Below are positions 1 through 7,228 of a stretch of DNA of 11,295 nucleotides, piece by piece (position 1 is the stretch's first letter; each line of letters opens with the position of its first letter). The DNA is from Podochytrium sp. JEL0797. Its lineage: Eukaryota; Chytridiomycota; Chytridiomycetes; Chytridiales; Chytriomycetaceae. The notes under the pieces are model-generated. The model was not told where the DNA came from, did not search any database, and saw only the letters and a list, made by a program, of their open reading frames with translations. The position numbers and the translations under genes were made by a program. The stretch spans positions 1-11,295 of the forward strand of contig JADGJG010000891.1 of the NCBI GenBank assembly GCA_027596195.1. Direction: 5' to 3'.

Positions 1-749
1 CAAGACGACCTCTATATTTTCCCCATAATGAGCGAAATATTTGAAAACGAGAAGGAAAACGACACAAAAAATCAAAACAAACCGAAAGCTTCCAATCCAG
101 AAACAGCAATGACGCACTTTCTCTTTGTCCGCTCAATACGCTTGATGAGGACGCGGGCTTCCTGAGGATTCAACATCAAGAATGGCTGGTGAGAACTTTT
201 CGATCTCAACACCCAGGCGCACAAAAACGCACCTGCTTCTTCTTGTCCTTCTTCAGCTGTTCCTTCTGCAGCGCATCCAGTTTTTCTAATAGGCCAATAT
301 CGAGTGCGTGTGTTAGAATGCAGATTTCGAGCAGGATAGGATCGCCGCATCAACCCCCCCCCCCCCTGTCACTAATCGGTATCAGTAGTACCTGGCGCAG
401 CAGCCTCCTTCTTCTTTCCGCCCTTTCCTTCAGTTTCGGGGGCAACGGCAAGATCCTTGAGCTTCTCCGTGGCTGAAAGACGCAAGAAACAAGCAAGAGT
501 CAGAATCGGGGCACCTCCCATCACGGATCCAACACAATGATCAACCTTCCGCAGTCGCCGCATCGGCGGGGTACAACTTGGCAAACAATTCGGCGTTGTT
601 TTCCTGGAGCCATGGCTTGCAGCGTTTGAATGAGGGCCCGTGTTGGCAGTACTTTTGGGTGTGTGTTAACGATCGCATTGCAATGAGTGATCGATGCTCA
701 CCTCAGGCGGGGCAGTGCAAATGCCGCAATAAAAGACAGAGACGGCCAT
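1..749 (-). CDS. TMA22: DENR/TMA22-like translation factor, N-terminal part, six exons, runs off left edge
   Basis: Exons on the minus strand, in order: 749-702, 651-546, 472-392, 285-233, 161-83, and 11-1 at the window edge. All internal junctions are GT..AG and phase-compatible; the intron at 286-391 has a CTAAC branch point before its TAG. Exons 1-2 give a DENR-type N-terminal zinc-binding domain: FYCGIC then YC, then KRC (Cys 8, 11, 18, 27), followed by the conserved PWLQENNAELFAKLY helix. A charged linker (KGGKKKEAAAP, then a Lys-rich helix) leads into the start of the SUI1-like domain, VLIKRIERTKRKCV...SGLEAF. DENR/Tma22 works with MCT-1/Tma20 in 40S recycling and reinitiation in the cytosol (established for the family). 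About two-thirds of the protein is visible; the rest of SUI1 is outside. The last acceptor could be 2 nt further downstream, so exon 6 is tentative. The start is the first ATG, just after an A-run. Confidence 0.88.
354..366. repeat. 13-nt homopolymeric C tract (G on the DENR sense strand)
   Basis: An uninterrupted run of 13 C lies inside the third DENR intron (286-391), between the donor and the branch point. It matches in kind the G tracts at 8730-8742 and 11233-11257. Whether the exact length is biological or a sequencing or assembly artefact cannot be told from the sequence. Confidence 0.9.
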
Positions 750-920
750 TTTTTTTGAGAAGCGTGGTGCAAAAAAAAGAAATGCATATTGGCGCTGCAG
801 CTTCAGTTTCCCTTTTGTCAAGTATCAAGTCACTACCTTGATCACCTGAAGTTTATGCGTGGCAAAGACGCGAAAATCCTGCAAATCCCAAACAGAGAAT
901 CTGCCAATTTCCAACATCTC
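750..920. promoter_or_regulatory. Short divergent promoter between DENR (minus) and the CXorf65-like gene (plus)
   Basis: The two start codons are only 171 nt apart and point away from each other, so both promoters and 5' leaders must fit here or overlap the genes. The interval holds A/T-runs at 750-780 and no convincing TATA box. An in-frame ATG at 855 would extend the plus-strand protein by 22 residues; it is not favoured because the homologous family begins at the later ATG. Confidence 0.5.
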
Positions 921-1568
921 ATGCCCTTCATCACTGTGAAATACGGAGCCGGCTTGGAAAAGCTGGTCAACCCCGACTGTCAGTCCATCGTGGTCTTGAG
1001 CTTCATCAAAAAGGCGTGCGGCTTCTCCCATTTTTTCTCGCCCATCGATCTCGCAACAGAGGCCGGGGAGGTGTTGGATTTAAACTCCAAGCCACGGGAA
1101 GTTGCCAAAAAGTATCTGGATGACAGAAAGTGCTATATTCCTGTCAAAGTGATTGGAGAGTTCTCTGAAGACGTGTGCCCAACGTTTTTGCCACTGTTGG
1201 ATCTTCCGGCCGATTCCAAAATCAAGTTTTTCATCCCAGGGACAGGTAAACTCTACTCCCATTCTCCTTCTTTCTCATCGTCGAATCTAGAGAAAAAGGA
1301 GAAGAAGAAAATCGATTCTCGAAACCTGCAACTGTCGTCTCTCGGAGAAATGGGAAGCCAGCACGGTGACAGCACTCTAAACATTAATCACGTAAATGGA
1401 GGCCATCGGTCCACTTCAGATGCTTCACCAGGTGTCAAATCGACGACGCATCGTGGATCGATCCAGATTGAAAACAAGGCTTCGAAACCCTCCGCGCTCA
1501 ACAAGCTTTCCGTCACCAAAGATAAGAAGCGCGGATCCTCGACCAATCTAAAAGGGCTGAAGGAATAA
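921..1568 (+). CDS. CXorf65/C22orf15-like uncharacterised protein
   Basis: A 215-residue protein with no required intron. Residues 1-100 match by eye the uncharacterised animal CXorf65/C22orf15 family: a beta-rich start (MPFITVKYG), then LVNPDCQ, a helix (VLSFIKKACGF), a strand pair around DLATEAGEVLDL, A-KKYLDDRKCYIPVKV, and FLPLLDLP. This order and spacing are those of the vertebrate proteins, which also begin directly at the first strand, hence the ATG at 921 rather than 855. The fold looks ubiquitin-like. The C-terminal half is Ser/Lys-rich, low-complexity and probably disordered. The family has no established biochemical role; I associate it with ciliated lineages, and a link to the flagellum here is inference. 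Segment 1246-1290 looks like an optional 45-nt intron (GTAAAC...CTAG, pyrimidine-rich), so a protein shorter by 15 residues is possible. Confidence 0.75.
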   Translation: MPFITVKYGAGLEKLVNPDCQSIVVLSFIKKACGFSHFFSPIDLATEAGEVLDLNSKPREVAKKYLDDRKCYIPVKVIGEFSEDVCPTFLPLLDLPADSKIKFFIPGTGKLYSHSPSFSSSNLEKKEKKKIDSRNLQLSSLGEMGSQHGDSTLNINHVNGGHRSTSDASPGVKSTTHRGSIQIENKASKPSALNKLSVTKDKKRGSSTNLKGLKE

Positions 1569-1575
1569 AGAATTA

Positions 1576-1581
1576 AATAAA
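1576..1581 (+). promoter_or_regulatory. Poly(A) signal AATAAA of the CXorf65-like gene
   Basis: A canonical hexamer 8 nt after the stop codon; a second AATAAA at 1564-1569 overlaps the stop itself. The next gene starts 31 nt later, so cleavage must occur very near the SNF2 start codon. Confidence 0.5.
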
Positions 1582-1611
1582 TCCCCTTTCATTTTCGAAC
1601 CTCGTCCGAAA

Positions 1612-4318
1612 ATGTTACCCCAAAAACCCAAAGGAAAAGGACAACCCATCCGAATGCACACGCCCGACTCGCCTTATTGGCGCAAACCCGAGCCGAAAAT
1701 CAGTCCGCCCGAAGTCCCCGCGGAACTGCCATCGCTGCTCGAAGCGTTCCAGTCGCTGTCTGTGGCGCCTGAAAACTTCGAAATTGAGGGACTCGACATC
1801 ACGCTGATGCCGCATCAGATCGAAGGTGAGCTGGGTCTTTGGATGATTGTCTGTTACTCAAGGGTTGTTGGTCAGGTATACAGTGGTTGCAACAGAAGGA
1901 GAAGATGGAGAAGAGTGGTTGCATCCTGGCCGGTGAGTTTTCTCTCTTCCTCCTAGAGTCCTACTCAATCAATAACATTTCGTCATAGACGATATGGGAC
2001 TCGGAAAGACAATTCAAATCATTGGCCTGATCCTCGCTTCGAAGCCCAAGGATCCGTGGGCAACAAAGACCACTCTAATCGTCGCCCCCGTCTCCTTGCT
2101 GGCCCAATGGAAGAAGGAGATCACCTCAAAGACAAACCCGCCGCTCTCGGTATTGATTCATCACGGTCCAACGCGTACGAATGAAGTCAGAGCGCTTCTC
2201 AGATACGATGTCGTTTTGACGACTTACGGGCTTGTCACGTCGTGTCTCAAGGAGGATGCCCCAGGGAAAGGGAAGGAGAACAAGATCACGTTGGATGGGT
2301 TGGGCGACGAGGAGATTGGTGGTGGTGCCCTGTTGGGTGCTGAATTCTATCGCGTCGTTCTTGACGAGGCCCACACGATCAAAAACCAAAAGTCCAAGGG
2401 TTCGAGAGCATGTTCGCAAATCAAAGCCAATAAGAGGATCTGTATGACGGGTACTGTTTTCACACCTGTTCCGATCGATGGGTTTTTTTTTCTAAAACCT
2501 GGAAAACAGGAACGCCCATCCATAACAATATCGACGAGCTGTATTCTCTTATTCGCTTCCTACGCATCCCCTCATACGAGAGATTGGTCGACTTTAAACG
2601 GATCGCCAACAATCCCACCGGCCTCCAGAACCTCTTGTCTGGAATCATGCTCCGAAGGACGAAAAAGGGCCTGGCCCTGGATTCCGACGCGCCGCTGAAA
2701 ACGCTGATCCGCCCTGAATCAAAACCCTCGTCTTCTGTCTCGTCTGCCGCTCCATCCACTTCGAAATCGAATTCCGACGCGTTCACAATCCACCTTCCGG
2801 AAAAGACCATTTTCGAAGTCCAAATCCACTTGAGCTCGCAAGAATCCGAGTACTACAAACGCGTGGAGGAGAGCGGTCAGTTGAAAATCAAAAACGCGCA
2901 AAAGGCGGACTCGTTGAACCGCATGGTCATTTTGGCGCTGCTGCTGAGACTCCGACAAATCTGCAACCACACTCTTCTCCCGAGCATTTCGTCGCAGGGT
3001 CTCAACGTGGACGACGTCGTTTTCAACGATATCAAACCGATTCCGGTCGTCAAACAGGAGCCGAAACCTCTACTCACTCGACCCTGGAACATTCCATCCG
3101 AATGCGCCGTTCCCATCGATGAAATCGACTCGCTCGACGATTTGATCGGCCAAATGAGTTTGGGAACCAACAAGGGAACACGGTCCGAACCAAAGGTCGC
3201 AAATCCATTCACTTTGCCGTGGGAGGAGAAACCGCGCGTTTTGCCGAGCTTCAAAAAGGCACCAACCCCACCTGTGACGGAGATCAAGACGGAAATCAAA
3301 CCACTGTCGTTCAATACCCCACGATCGAATGTCGTGATTGACCTCACCGGCTCTTCGGATGAGGAGGAAGAAGTGGAGAGTTTCCATGAGCCAATTACCA
3401 CCTCTGCTCCTTCTTGCGTTTCCTGTGGGTTGACGTGAGTTGATTTGGTTTGTTGTGTCCCTCCACCGATGCTGATTTGCTGTTTCAGGCTGTTTGATCC
3501 AAGTCCCGACTCGCTCTGCGACGATTGTTATACCGTGAACAGCTCTCTGGCCGAAGAGGAATCGCTTGCCGATCTTTCCTCGCTCTCGGGATTCAAACTT
3601 TCGTCGAAATTCTCCAAAGTGGGTCAACTCCATTTTCATTTTCACTGTAGTTGACATGCAATTCTGCGCCGCCCATCCAGATCTTAGAAATCATCGAGTC
3701 GCGTTTGAAAGTGGCCCCCGCCGAAAAGTTTATCGTCTTCTCGCAATGGACGAGCACGTTCAAGGTGCTCAACGTTGCGTTACAACAAAAGGGAATCCAG
3801 TTCATTCAATGTGAGTTGTTCAAAGCTTCTTTGATTTTTGCAAACGCTAACTGAAGCCGTTTCAGACGACGGCAAAATGAGCGGCAAAACCAAAGCCGAT
3901 GCCCTTCAACGATTCGAAAAGAACCCCAAGATTACCGTTTGCCTCATGTCCTTGATGTGTGGAGCGGTTGGGTTGAATCTGACGTGCGCAAACAATGTGA
4001 TTCTCACCGATTTGTGGTTTGTTGATTTTTGGTTTTTTTTTGTAGCGATCCGCACGCGCGACCCCGTTTTTGATTCCCGTTTTTGTGTACAGGTGGAACC
4101 CGATGCTGGAAGACCAAGCGATTGACCGCGTGTACAGAATCGGACAAAAGAAGCCCGTGTTTGTGCACCGCATGATTGTGGCGGATTCGGTGGAAGAGCG
4201 CATTTTTGCGTTGCAAAACAAAAAGAGGGAGTTGGTGGAGTCCACGATTGGTGGGAAGGAGGGTTTCAAGGCCAAGAGCTTGAGTATTGGAGACTTGATG
4301 TCGCTGTTTGGAATTTAA
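1612..4318 (+). CDS. SNF2-family ATPase of the Rad5/Rad16/Uls1 group, eight exons, 764 aa
   Basis: Exons: 1612-1825, 1876-1932, 1989-2450, 2510-3434, 3489-3618, 3681-3810, 3866-4016, 4093-4318. All junctions are GT..AG and each restores a conserved motif. Visible in order: Q-like motif LMPHQIEG; motif I DDMGLGKT (Lys97); motif II DEAH (216-219); motif III MTGTPIHNN; RRTKKGL; RLRQICNH; then an inter-lobe insert; and the C-lobe with FSQWTSTF, YDGKMS, LMCGAVGLNLT, DLWWNP and QAIDRVYRIGQ (698-708). These ATPases translocate on DNA and remodel protein-DNA complexes in the nucleus. In the Rad5/Rad16/Uls1 group a RING domain normally follows RLRQICNH. Here that place holds CVSC-X12-CDDC (Cys547, 550, 563, 566), too few ligands for a RING. 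The insert also has a SUMO-interacting motif (VVIDLT plus acidic run, from 519) and two sumoylation consensus sites (VKQE, Lys426; IKTE, Lys504). The N-terminus is short, with no HIRAN domain. The SIM suggests Uls1-like function (inference). Confidence 0.92.
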
Positions 4319-4338
4319 AAATTGGTATATATTGCGTG

Positions 4339-4344
4339 AATAAA
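4339..4344 (+). promoter_or_regulatory. Poly(A) signal AATAAA of the SNF2 gene
   Basis: A canonical hexamer 21 nt after the SNF2 stop codon; the only one in the following spacer. Confidence 0.5.
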
Positions 4345-4410
4345 CAAACCTGGTTCGTGAAGCTGCGTGAAGGAGATTGACTCTGGCTTTCACCTGTCGA
4401 TATGCGCCTA

Positions 4411-4505
4411 GAGCTTCTCGCTTCGCGCCAATTCTAGCCTTTCAAAGATGCACATCCATCGGCGATATTGGAGCTCCTCGCGTCGCGCCAAGTCTGGCCC
4501 GTCAA
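4411..4505. repeat. Degenerate direct repeat, 35-nt core at 60-nt period
   Basis: Copies at 4411-4445 and 4471-4505 match at 29 of 35 positions by eye, sharing GAGCT, CTCGC, TCGCGCCAA and TCAA. The upstream flanks also share a CGATAT motif. The remainder of the 4345-4792 spacer shows no gene: a short frame through the repeat simply repeats itself, as expected for a tandem duplication. A CACGTG E-box lies near 4600. A possible 5'-leader intron (GTAAAG near 4714 to CAG just before 4793) could belong to the next gene. Confidence 0.6.
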
Positions 4506-4792
4506 CTGCTCCAACACATGTTGCTAACCCCGATTGGCTCCAAAATAGCACCTTTCTCCTTAACTATAATACCTAAGTAGCAGCTGTGAGAAATTAAAAC
4601 ACGTGCCGCAAAATGATGTAATGTAAGAAAATTCTGTTTCGGGATGGATTCATTCAAGAGTCTTACGGAATAATCGGTGGCGTTAAATGAATAAGTACAA
4701 TCGTCTCAAAAGTAAAGATTCTTTTTCCTTCTGTCCCCGTGCCCACCCGAAAACTCTCCCCGGCTTTTCGTCGGCGTATTCCCTCCGGCAGA

Positions 4793-5308
4793 ATGATGAG
4801 CCCCACCCCCACTTCCTCTACTGGCAGCATCGCCAGTTCGAGCAACCCAAGACTACCAAACATACAAGAATCCGAATCACTCGCCTTGAGGTCCAAAACG
4901 TGCCACTTGACGCGCTTGTCGGCTTCAGCTCGCGCACAACTGCTCGCCTCCCCAATCGTTGCCACTTCCCACTTTTTCACCCTCTACAAGCTGTTGAACC
5001 ACATTCAATCCCTCATCTGCGATAACGCGAGTGATTTGAAATCCTTGACAAAGGAGCTTCGTCGTTTGAGCATGTGCGAGGGGACGGGCTTAACGGACCC
5101 GATCGAACAAGAACGAAGCGAAATGTGCAACGAAAGAAACGTCAATGTCAAGGTCAACATGTTTTGGATTGTTCAGCATGCCGATCACGCATTGTTGGCT
5201 GTTGCGGAGGCGGGGTGTGTTGGTGGATGTGATCAACTTGGCGCGATCGTCCAGGAGATTCGCGATGTTGCATGGGAATCCATTTCCGCGGATTGCAAAT
5301 ACTACTGA
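4793..5308 (+). CDS. Unrecognised 171-aa protein
   Basis: A single open frame beginning at tandem ATGs (4793, 4796) and ending in TGA. The first 45 residues are Ser/Thr/Pro-rich and probably disordered. From about 45 on the chain is helical and hydrophobic, with PIVATSHFFTLYKLLNHIQ followed by a probable amphipathic helix (DLKSLTKELRRL), an acidic/polar stretch, then MFWIVQHADHALLAVAEAG and QLGAIVQEIRD. No signal peptide, TM segment or catalytic motif is visible. The pattern of a LYKL...H helix followed by an A-rich helix ending in EIRD is faintly like BORCS8 (MEF2BNB) of the BORC lysosome complex, but this is too weak to name it. Tandem AATAAA signals at 5429-5438 fit this orientation. The opposite strand is open across part of the same stretch, but no conserved domain is seen there. 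Confidence 0.5.
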   Translation: MMSPTPTSSTGSIASSSNPRLPNIQESESLALRSKTCHLTRLSASARAQLLASPIVATSHFFTLYKLLNHIQSLICDNASDLKSLTKELRRLSMCEGTGLTDPIEQERSEMCNERNVNVKVNMFWIVQHADHALLAVAEAGCVGGCDQLGAIVQEIRDVAWESISADCKYY

Positions 5309-5428
5309 TATACATCCCTCATTTAACGGGCTATTTGCATAAACATTGCTTGATTGACTTTTGTTTTTTGTATCCGAAACTGGTTCAAACGCGTTTTCGC
5401 GATAAGCTCACTTTCAAATACAAAAACG

Positions 5429-5438
5429 AATAAATAAA
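5429..5438 (+). promoter_or_regulatory. Overlapping poly(A) signals
   Basis: Two overlapping AATAAA hexamers (5429-5434 and 5433-5438), about 120 nt after the stop at 5308. The stretch 5309-5467 otherwise shows no gene. Confidence 0.45.
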
Positions 5439-5467
5439 AAGTAGTTAAGCCTAATGTGGTACATTTT

Positions 5468-5473
5468 TATAAA
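5468..5473 (+). promoter_or_regulatory. TATA-like element upstream of the second unrecognised gene
   Basis: TATAAA followed by an AT-rich segment, about 100 nt before the proposed start at 5575. A pyrimidine-rich stretch ending TGTGCAG at 5493-5499 could alternatively be a splice acceptor of an upstream exon I cannot place. Confidence 0.25.
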
Positions 5474-5574
5474 GTATATTCCTCCTTTCGGCTGTGCAGC
5501 TTCAAAAATTGCGCGTGCTTGGGTTTTGTGGCAATTTCGGACTTGCGTTGCTGGAACTTGCGAACGCACTCAAA

Positions 5575-6110
5575 ATGAAACACTTAAGCACGGTTGCCTT
5601 TCCACCTGAAGAAATCATGTCTAAAAGCGGTCTAGTGTCTGTCCGCTCCGAGTCCCTCTTTGATTGCATGATTCCTTGGGAGTGGGTGCGACTCGCGTGG
5701 GTCGCGCCACAGCGGATCGTCTCGTTCTTGGTTTCCCGTTGCTCCGGCGACGAGCGGTAACATTTGTTTTTGCTCCAGTCCGATTCTGATATGGAAAACC
5801 CAAAAACAGCGAACAGGCGCGTCACCCGACACCCGCAACCCTTCTCCAACACGTGGATCCATGCCCACCTTTCTATCCATCCTACTGCTCCAATCAGCCT
5901 TTGCACATCCACCCGTTCAGCGAGCACGACTTTGTGCCTCTCGACAAGATTTCTGGGTGTTGGGAAACGGTCATGAAACACGAGGTGCACGAAACGGATT
6001 GGTTTTCGTTTGTGGATGGAGAAGAGGACACTGGGATGTTGCACGAAGAGGATGAGGGTGCGGGGTGGTACGTCGTGGGGCACGCGGCGAAGGAAATTGG
6101 ATGTTTATGA
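5575..6110 (+). CDS. Unrecognised 160-aa protein, two exons
   Basis: Exon 1 is 5575-5756 and exon 2 is 5810-6110, joined across a 53-nt GTAACA...ACAG intron that keeps frame (CG|C). The frame is open upstream to 5473, so a start before an unplaced splice acceptor at 5499 is possible; 5575 is the first in-frame ATG. The N-terminal part is hydrophobic (FDCMIPWEWVRLAWV, then IVSFLVSR). The C-terminal part has HIHPFSEHDFVPLDKI, a Trp/His-rich stretch around CWETVMKHEVHETDWF, then an acidic run (EEDTGMLHEEDEG) and a short hydrophobic end. No domain is recognised. A 193-residue frame lies antisense over 5502-6083; I prefer the plus strand because of the coherent intron and the acidic/aromatic composition, but the evidence is modest. 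Confidence 0.42.
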
Positions 6111-6388
6111 AGTTTTTTATAAAGTTCTTTTTTTTTCTCAGCGAGTGTGAGACAGATTTTAGCGCATTCTTCACATACTCGGTCGACTTCCAGCGCTGGG
6201 GAGGCATTTATAGAAAATGTTAAGTATATTTGAAGAGAAACGATATGAGAAATGCAGGAGCGGTTCTCCTTCCGAATTATTCTTTCCTTCAGAGAAATGA
6301 GAGAACTGAGATAACTTGGGATGCGGGAAGAAAGAGGAAGAAAAAGGAAGTTCTCTGTTTTTCCGTGTGGCCGAGTCACGAGCAACTT

Positions 6389-6436
6389 CCACGTCACGAA
6401 AGGAAAAAATCGTGGATTTCCGATCTTCGACGTGGC
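6389..6436. promoter_or_regulatory. Two opposed ACGTGG (UPRE-type) sites in the bZIP promoter
   Basis: CCACGTCA at 6389-6396 reads TGACGTGG on the other strand, the ATF6/XBP1-type unfolded-protein-response element. GACGTGGC at 6429-6436 repeats the core in the opposite orientation. CCACGTC and GACGTGG form a perfect 7-nt inverted repeat, centres about 40 nt apart, 88-135 nt before the bZIP start codon. HAC1 and XBP1 are known to be transcriptionally self-reinforcing; that this element does so here is inference. The sites may instead lie in the 5' leader. The remainder of 6111-6523 shows no gene. Confidence 0.5.
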
Positions 6437-6523
6437 ATTTCGGTCCGAGACAACAGACAAAAAGATCCTCCACTTGCCCGAAACAAGAACCCAAAACCAA
6501 CCCACCTTCACCATTCTTTCTCA

Positions 6524-7228
6524 ATGCAACTCTTCCAACTGCCTGTGCTCCTCCCAGCCTCTGCGTCCCCCACCTCGCCGCCCTCGCTGAAGCGGCAACG
6601 CACCTCCGAGTCGTGTGAGCCCGACACTGGCGACCACGACCTCAGCGAGGCACCGCCGGGCATCGATGCAGAGGCCTATGCACAGGCAGTGGGCACTTCC
6701 AAGGGCAAGCGCTCGCAGGCCCAGCGTGAGATTATCAAGCAGGCGAGGTGTGTGACTCATTCTTTGACATCCTTCTTAATCCTTCCACCTTGTTCCGCAC
6801 TATTCACTAACACTCCATTGAAAACAAACAGAATCGTGCGCAACCGCATCGCCGCCCAGACTTCGCGCGACAAAAAACGCCGCTCCTTCGAAGACCTTGA
6901 AAAAACAAACGACTCTCTCCGAACCCGCCTCGCCTCCGTCGAGAAAATGAACGCCGACCTCCTCGAACACGTAAAGGCACTCACCCAGGCCGTCGTGTCC
7001 CTGCAAGCCAACAACAACCCGGCACCCCACTTCCCGTCACCGGCCCTCTCCCGCTTCAACTCTACCGGCCCCCTCTCGTCCGTGCCGTCCCCGAACCTGT
7101 CTCCGGCCCTGTTTTCAGAACATGACACCCCTCTGCTCCTGTCGTCCCTCGAGCCCCTCTTCCCCTCTATTCCCATCCTTGGTCAAGGCGAGCCAGCAGC
7201 GCTCTCGTCCCCGCTGGAAGATCTGTGA
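6524..7228 (+). CDS. HAC1: HAC1/XBP1-type bZIP transcription factor, unspliced (u) form
   Basis: Exons 6524-6747 and 6832-7228, joined over an 84-nt intron (GTGTGT...AACAG, CTAAC branch point), give 206 residues. The basic region RIVRNRIAAQTSRDKKRR (75-92) carries the N-R-x-A-A-Q-x-S-R signature of fungal Hac1/HacA and animal XBP1, rather than the AP-1 or Gcn4 pattern. It is followed by a regular zipper at Leu97, Leu104, Val111, Leu118, Leu125 and Leu132. An N-terminal KRQR cluster fits a nuclear signal. The C-terminus is Ser/Pro/Leu-rich and ends abruptly at LEDL. The factor drives ER-stress genes after IRE1-dependent mRNA processing (family knowledge). The start at 6524 is chosen because the open frame upstream is promoter-like sequence, and this ATG follows an A/C-rich leader. 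See the entries at 7190, 7229, 8166 and 8169 for the probable second frame. Confidence 0.9.
   Translation: MQLFQLPVLLPASASPTSPPSLKRQRTSESCEPDTGDHDLSEAPPGIDAEAYAQAVGTSKGKRSQAQREIIKQARCVTHSLTSFLILPPCSALFTNTPLKTNRIVRNRIAAQTSRDKKRRSFEDLEKTNDSLRTRLASVEKMNADLLEHVKALTQAVVSLQANNNPAPHFPSPALSRFNSTGPLSSVPSPNLSPALFSEHDTPLLLSSLEPLFPSIPILGQGEPAALSSPLEDL
7190..7204 (+). promoter_or_regulatory. IRE1-type 5' splice stem-loop in the bZIP mRNA
   Basis: A GAGC/GCTC perfect 4-bp stem closes a 7-nt loop CAGCAGC (7194-7200), which fits the CNG|CNGN loop cut by IRE1 in HAC1 and XBP1 mRNAs. Predicted cleavage is after G7196, leaving one base of a codon. The site lies 30 nt before the first stop codon, where such sites sit in HAC1 genes. 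In a by-eye scan of 6832-7228 the only other CNG|CNGN heptamer (7211-7217) has no flanking stem. Confidence 0.6.

Noticed and set aside
789..920. Upstream starts for the CXorf65-like protein (TTG at 789, ATG at 855)
   Set aside because: A TTG start is not expected in a nuclear gene, and the family begins at the strand starting at 921.
2877..3657. Antisense frames of 174 and 195 codons inside the SNF2 gene
   Set aside because: They are shadows of the SNF2 coding exons, whose motifs are unambiguous.
5502..6083. 193-codon antisense frame over the second unrecognised gene
   Set aside because: No recognisable domain. The plus strand gives a coherent two-exon gene with acidic/aromatic composition. 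I cannot exclude the antisense frame completely.
6230..6523. N-terminal extension of the bZIP protein by about 98 residues
   Set aside because: The frame is open but reads as promoter/leader sequence, has no consistent protein character, and contains the UPRE-like pair; the ATG at 6524 has a typical leader.
7211..7217. CCGCTGG as an alternative IRE1 5' loop
   Set aside because: The heptamer fits the loop consensus but its flanks do not pair, and the cut would be out of phase with the second frame.
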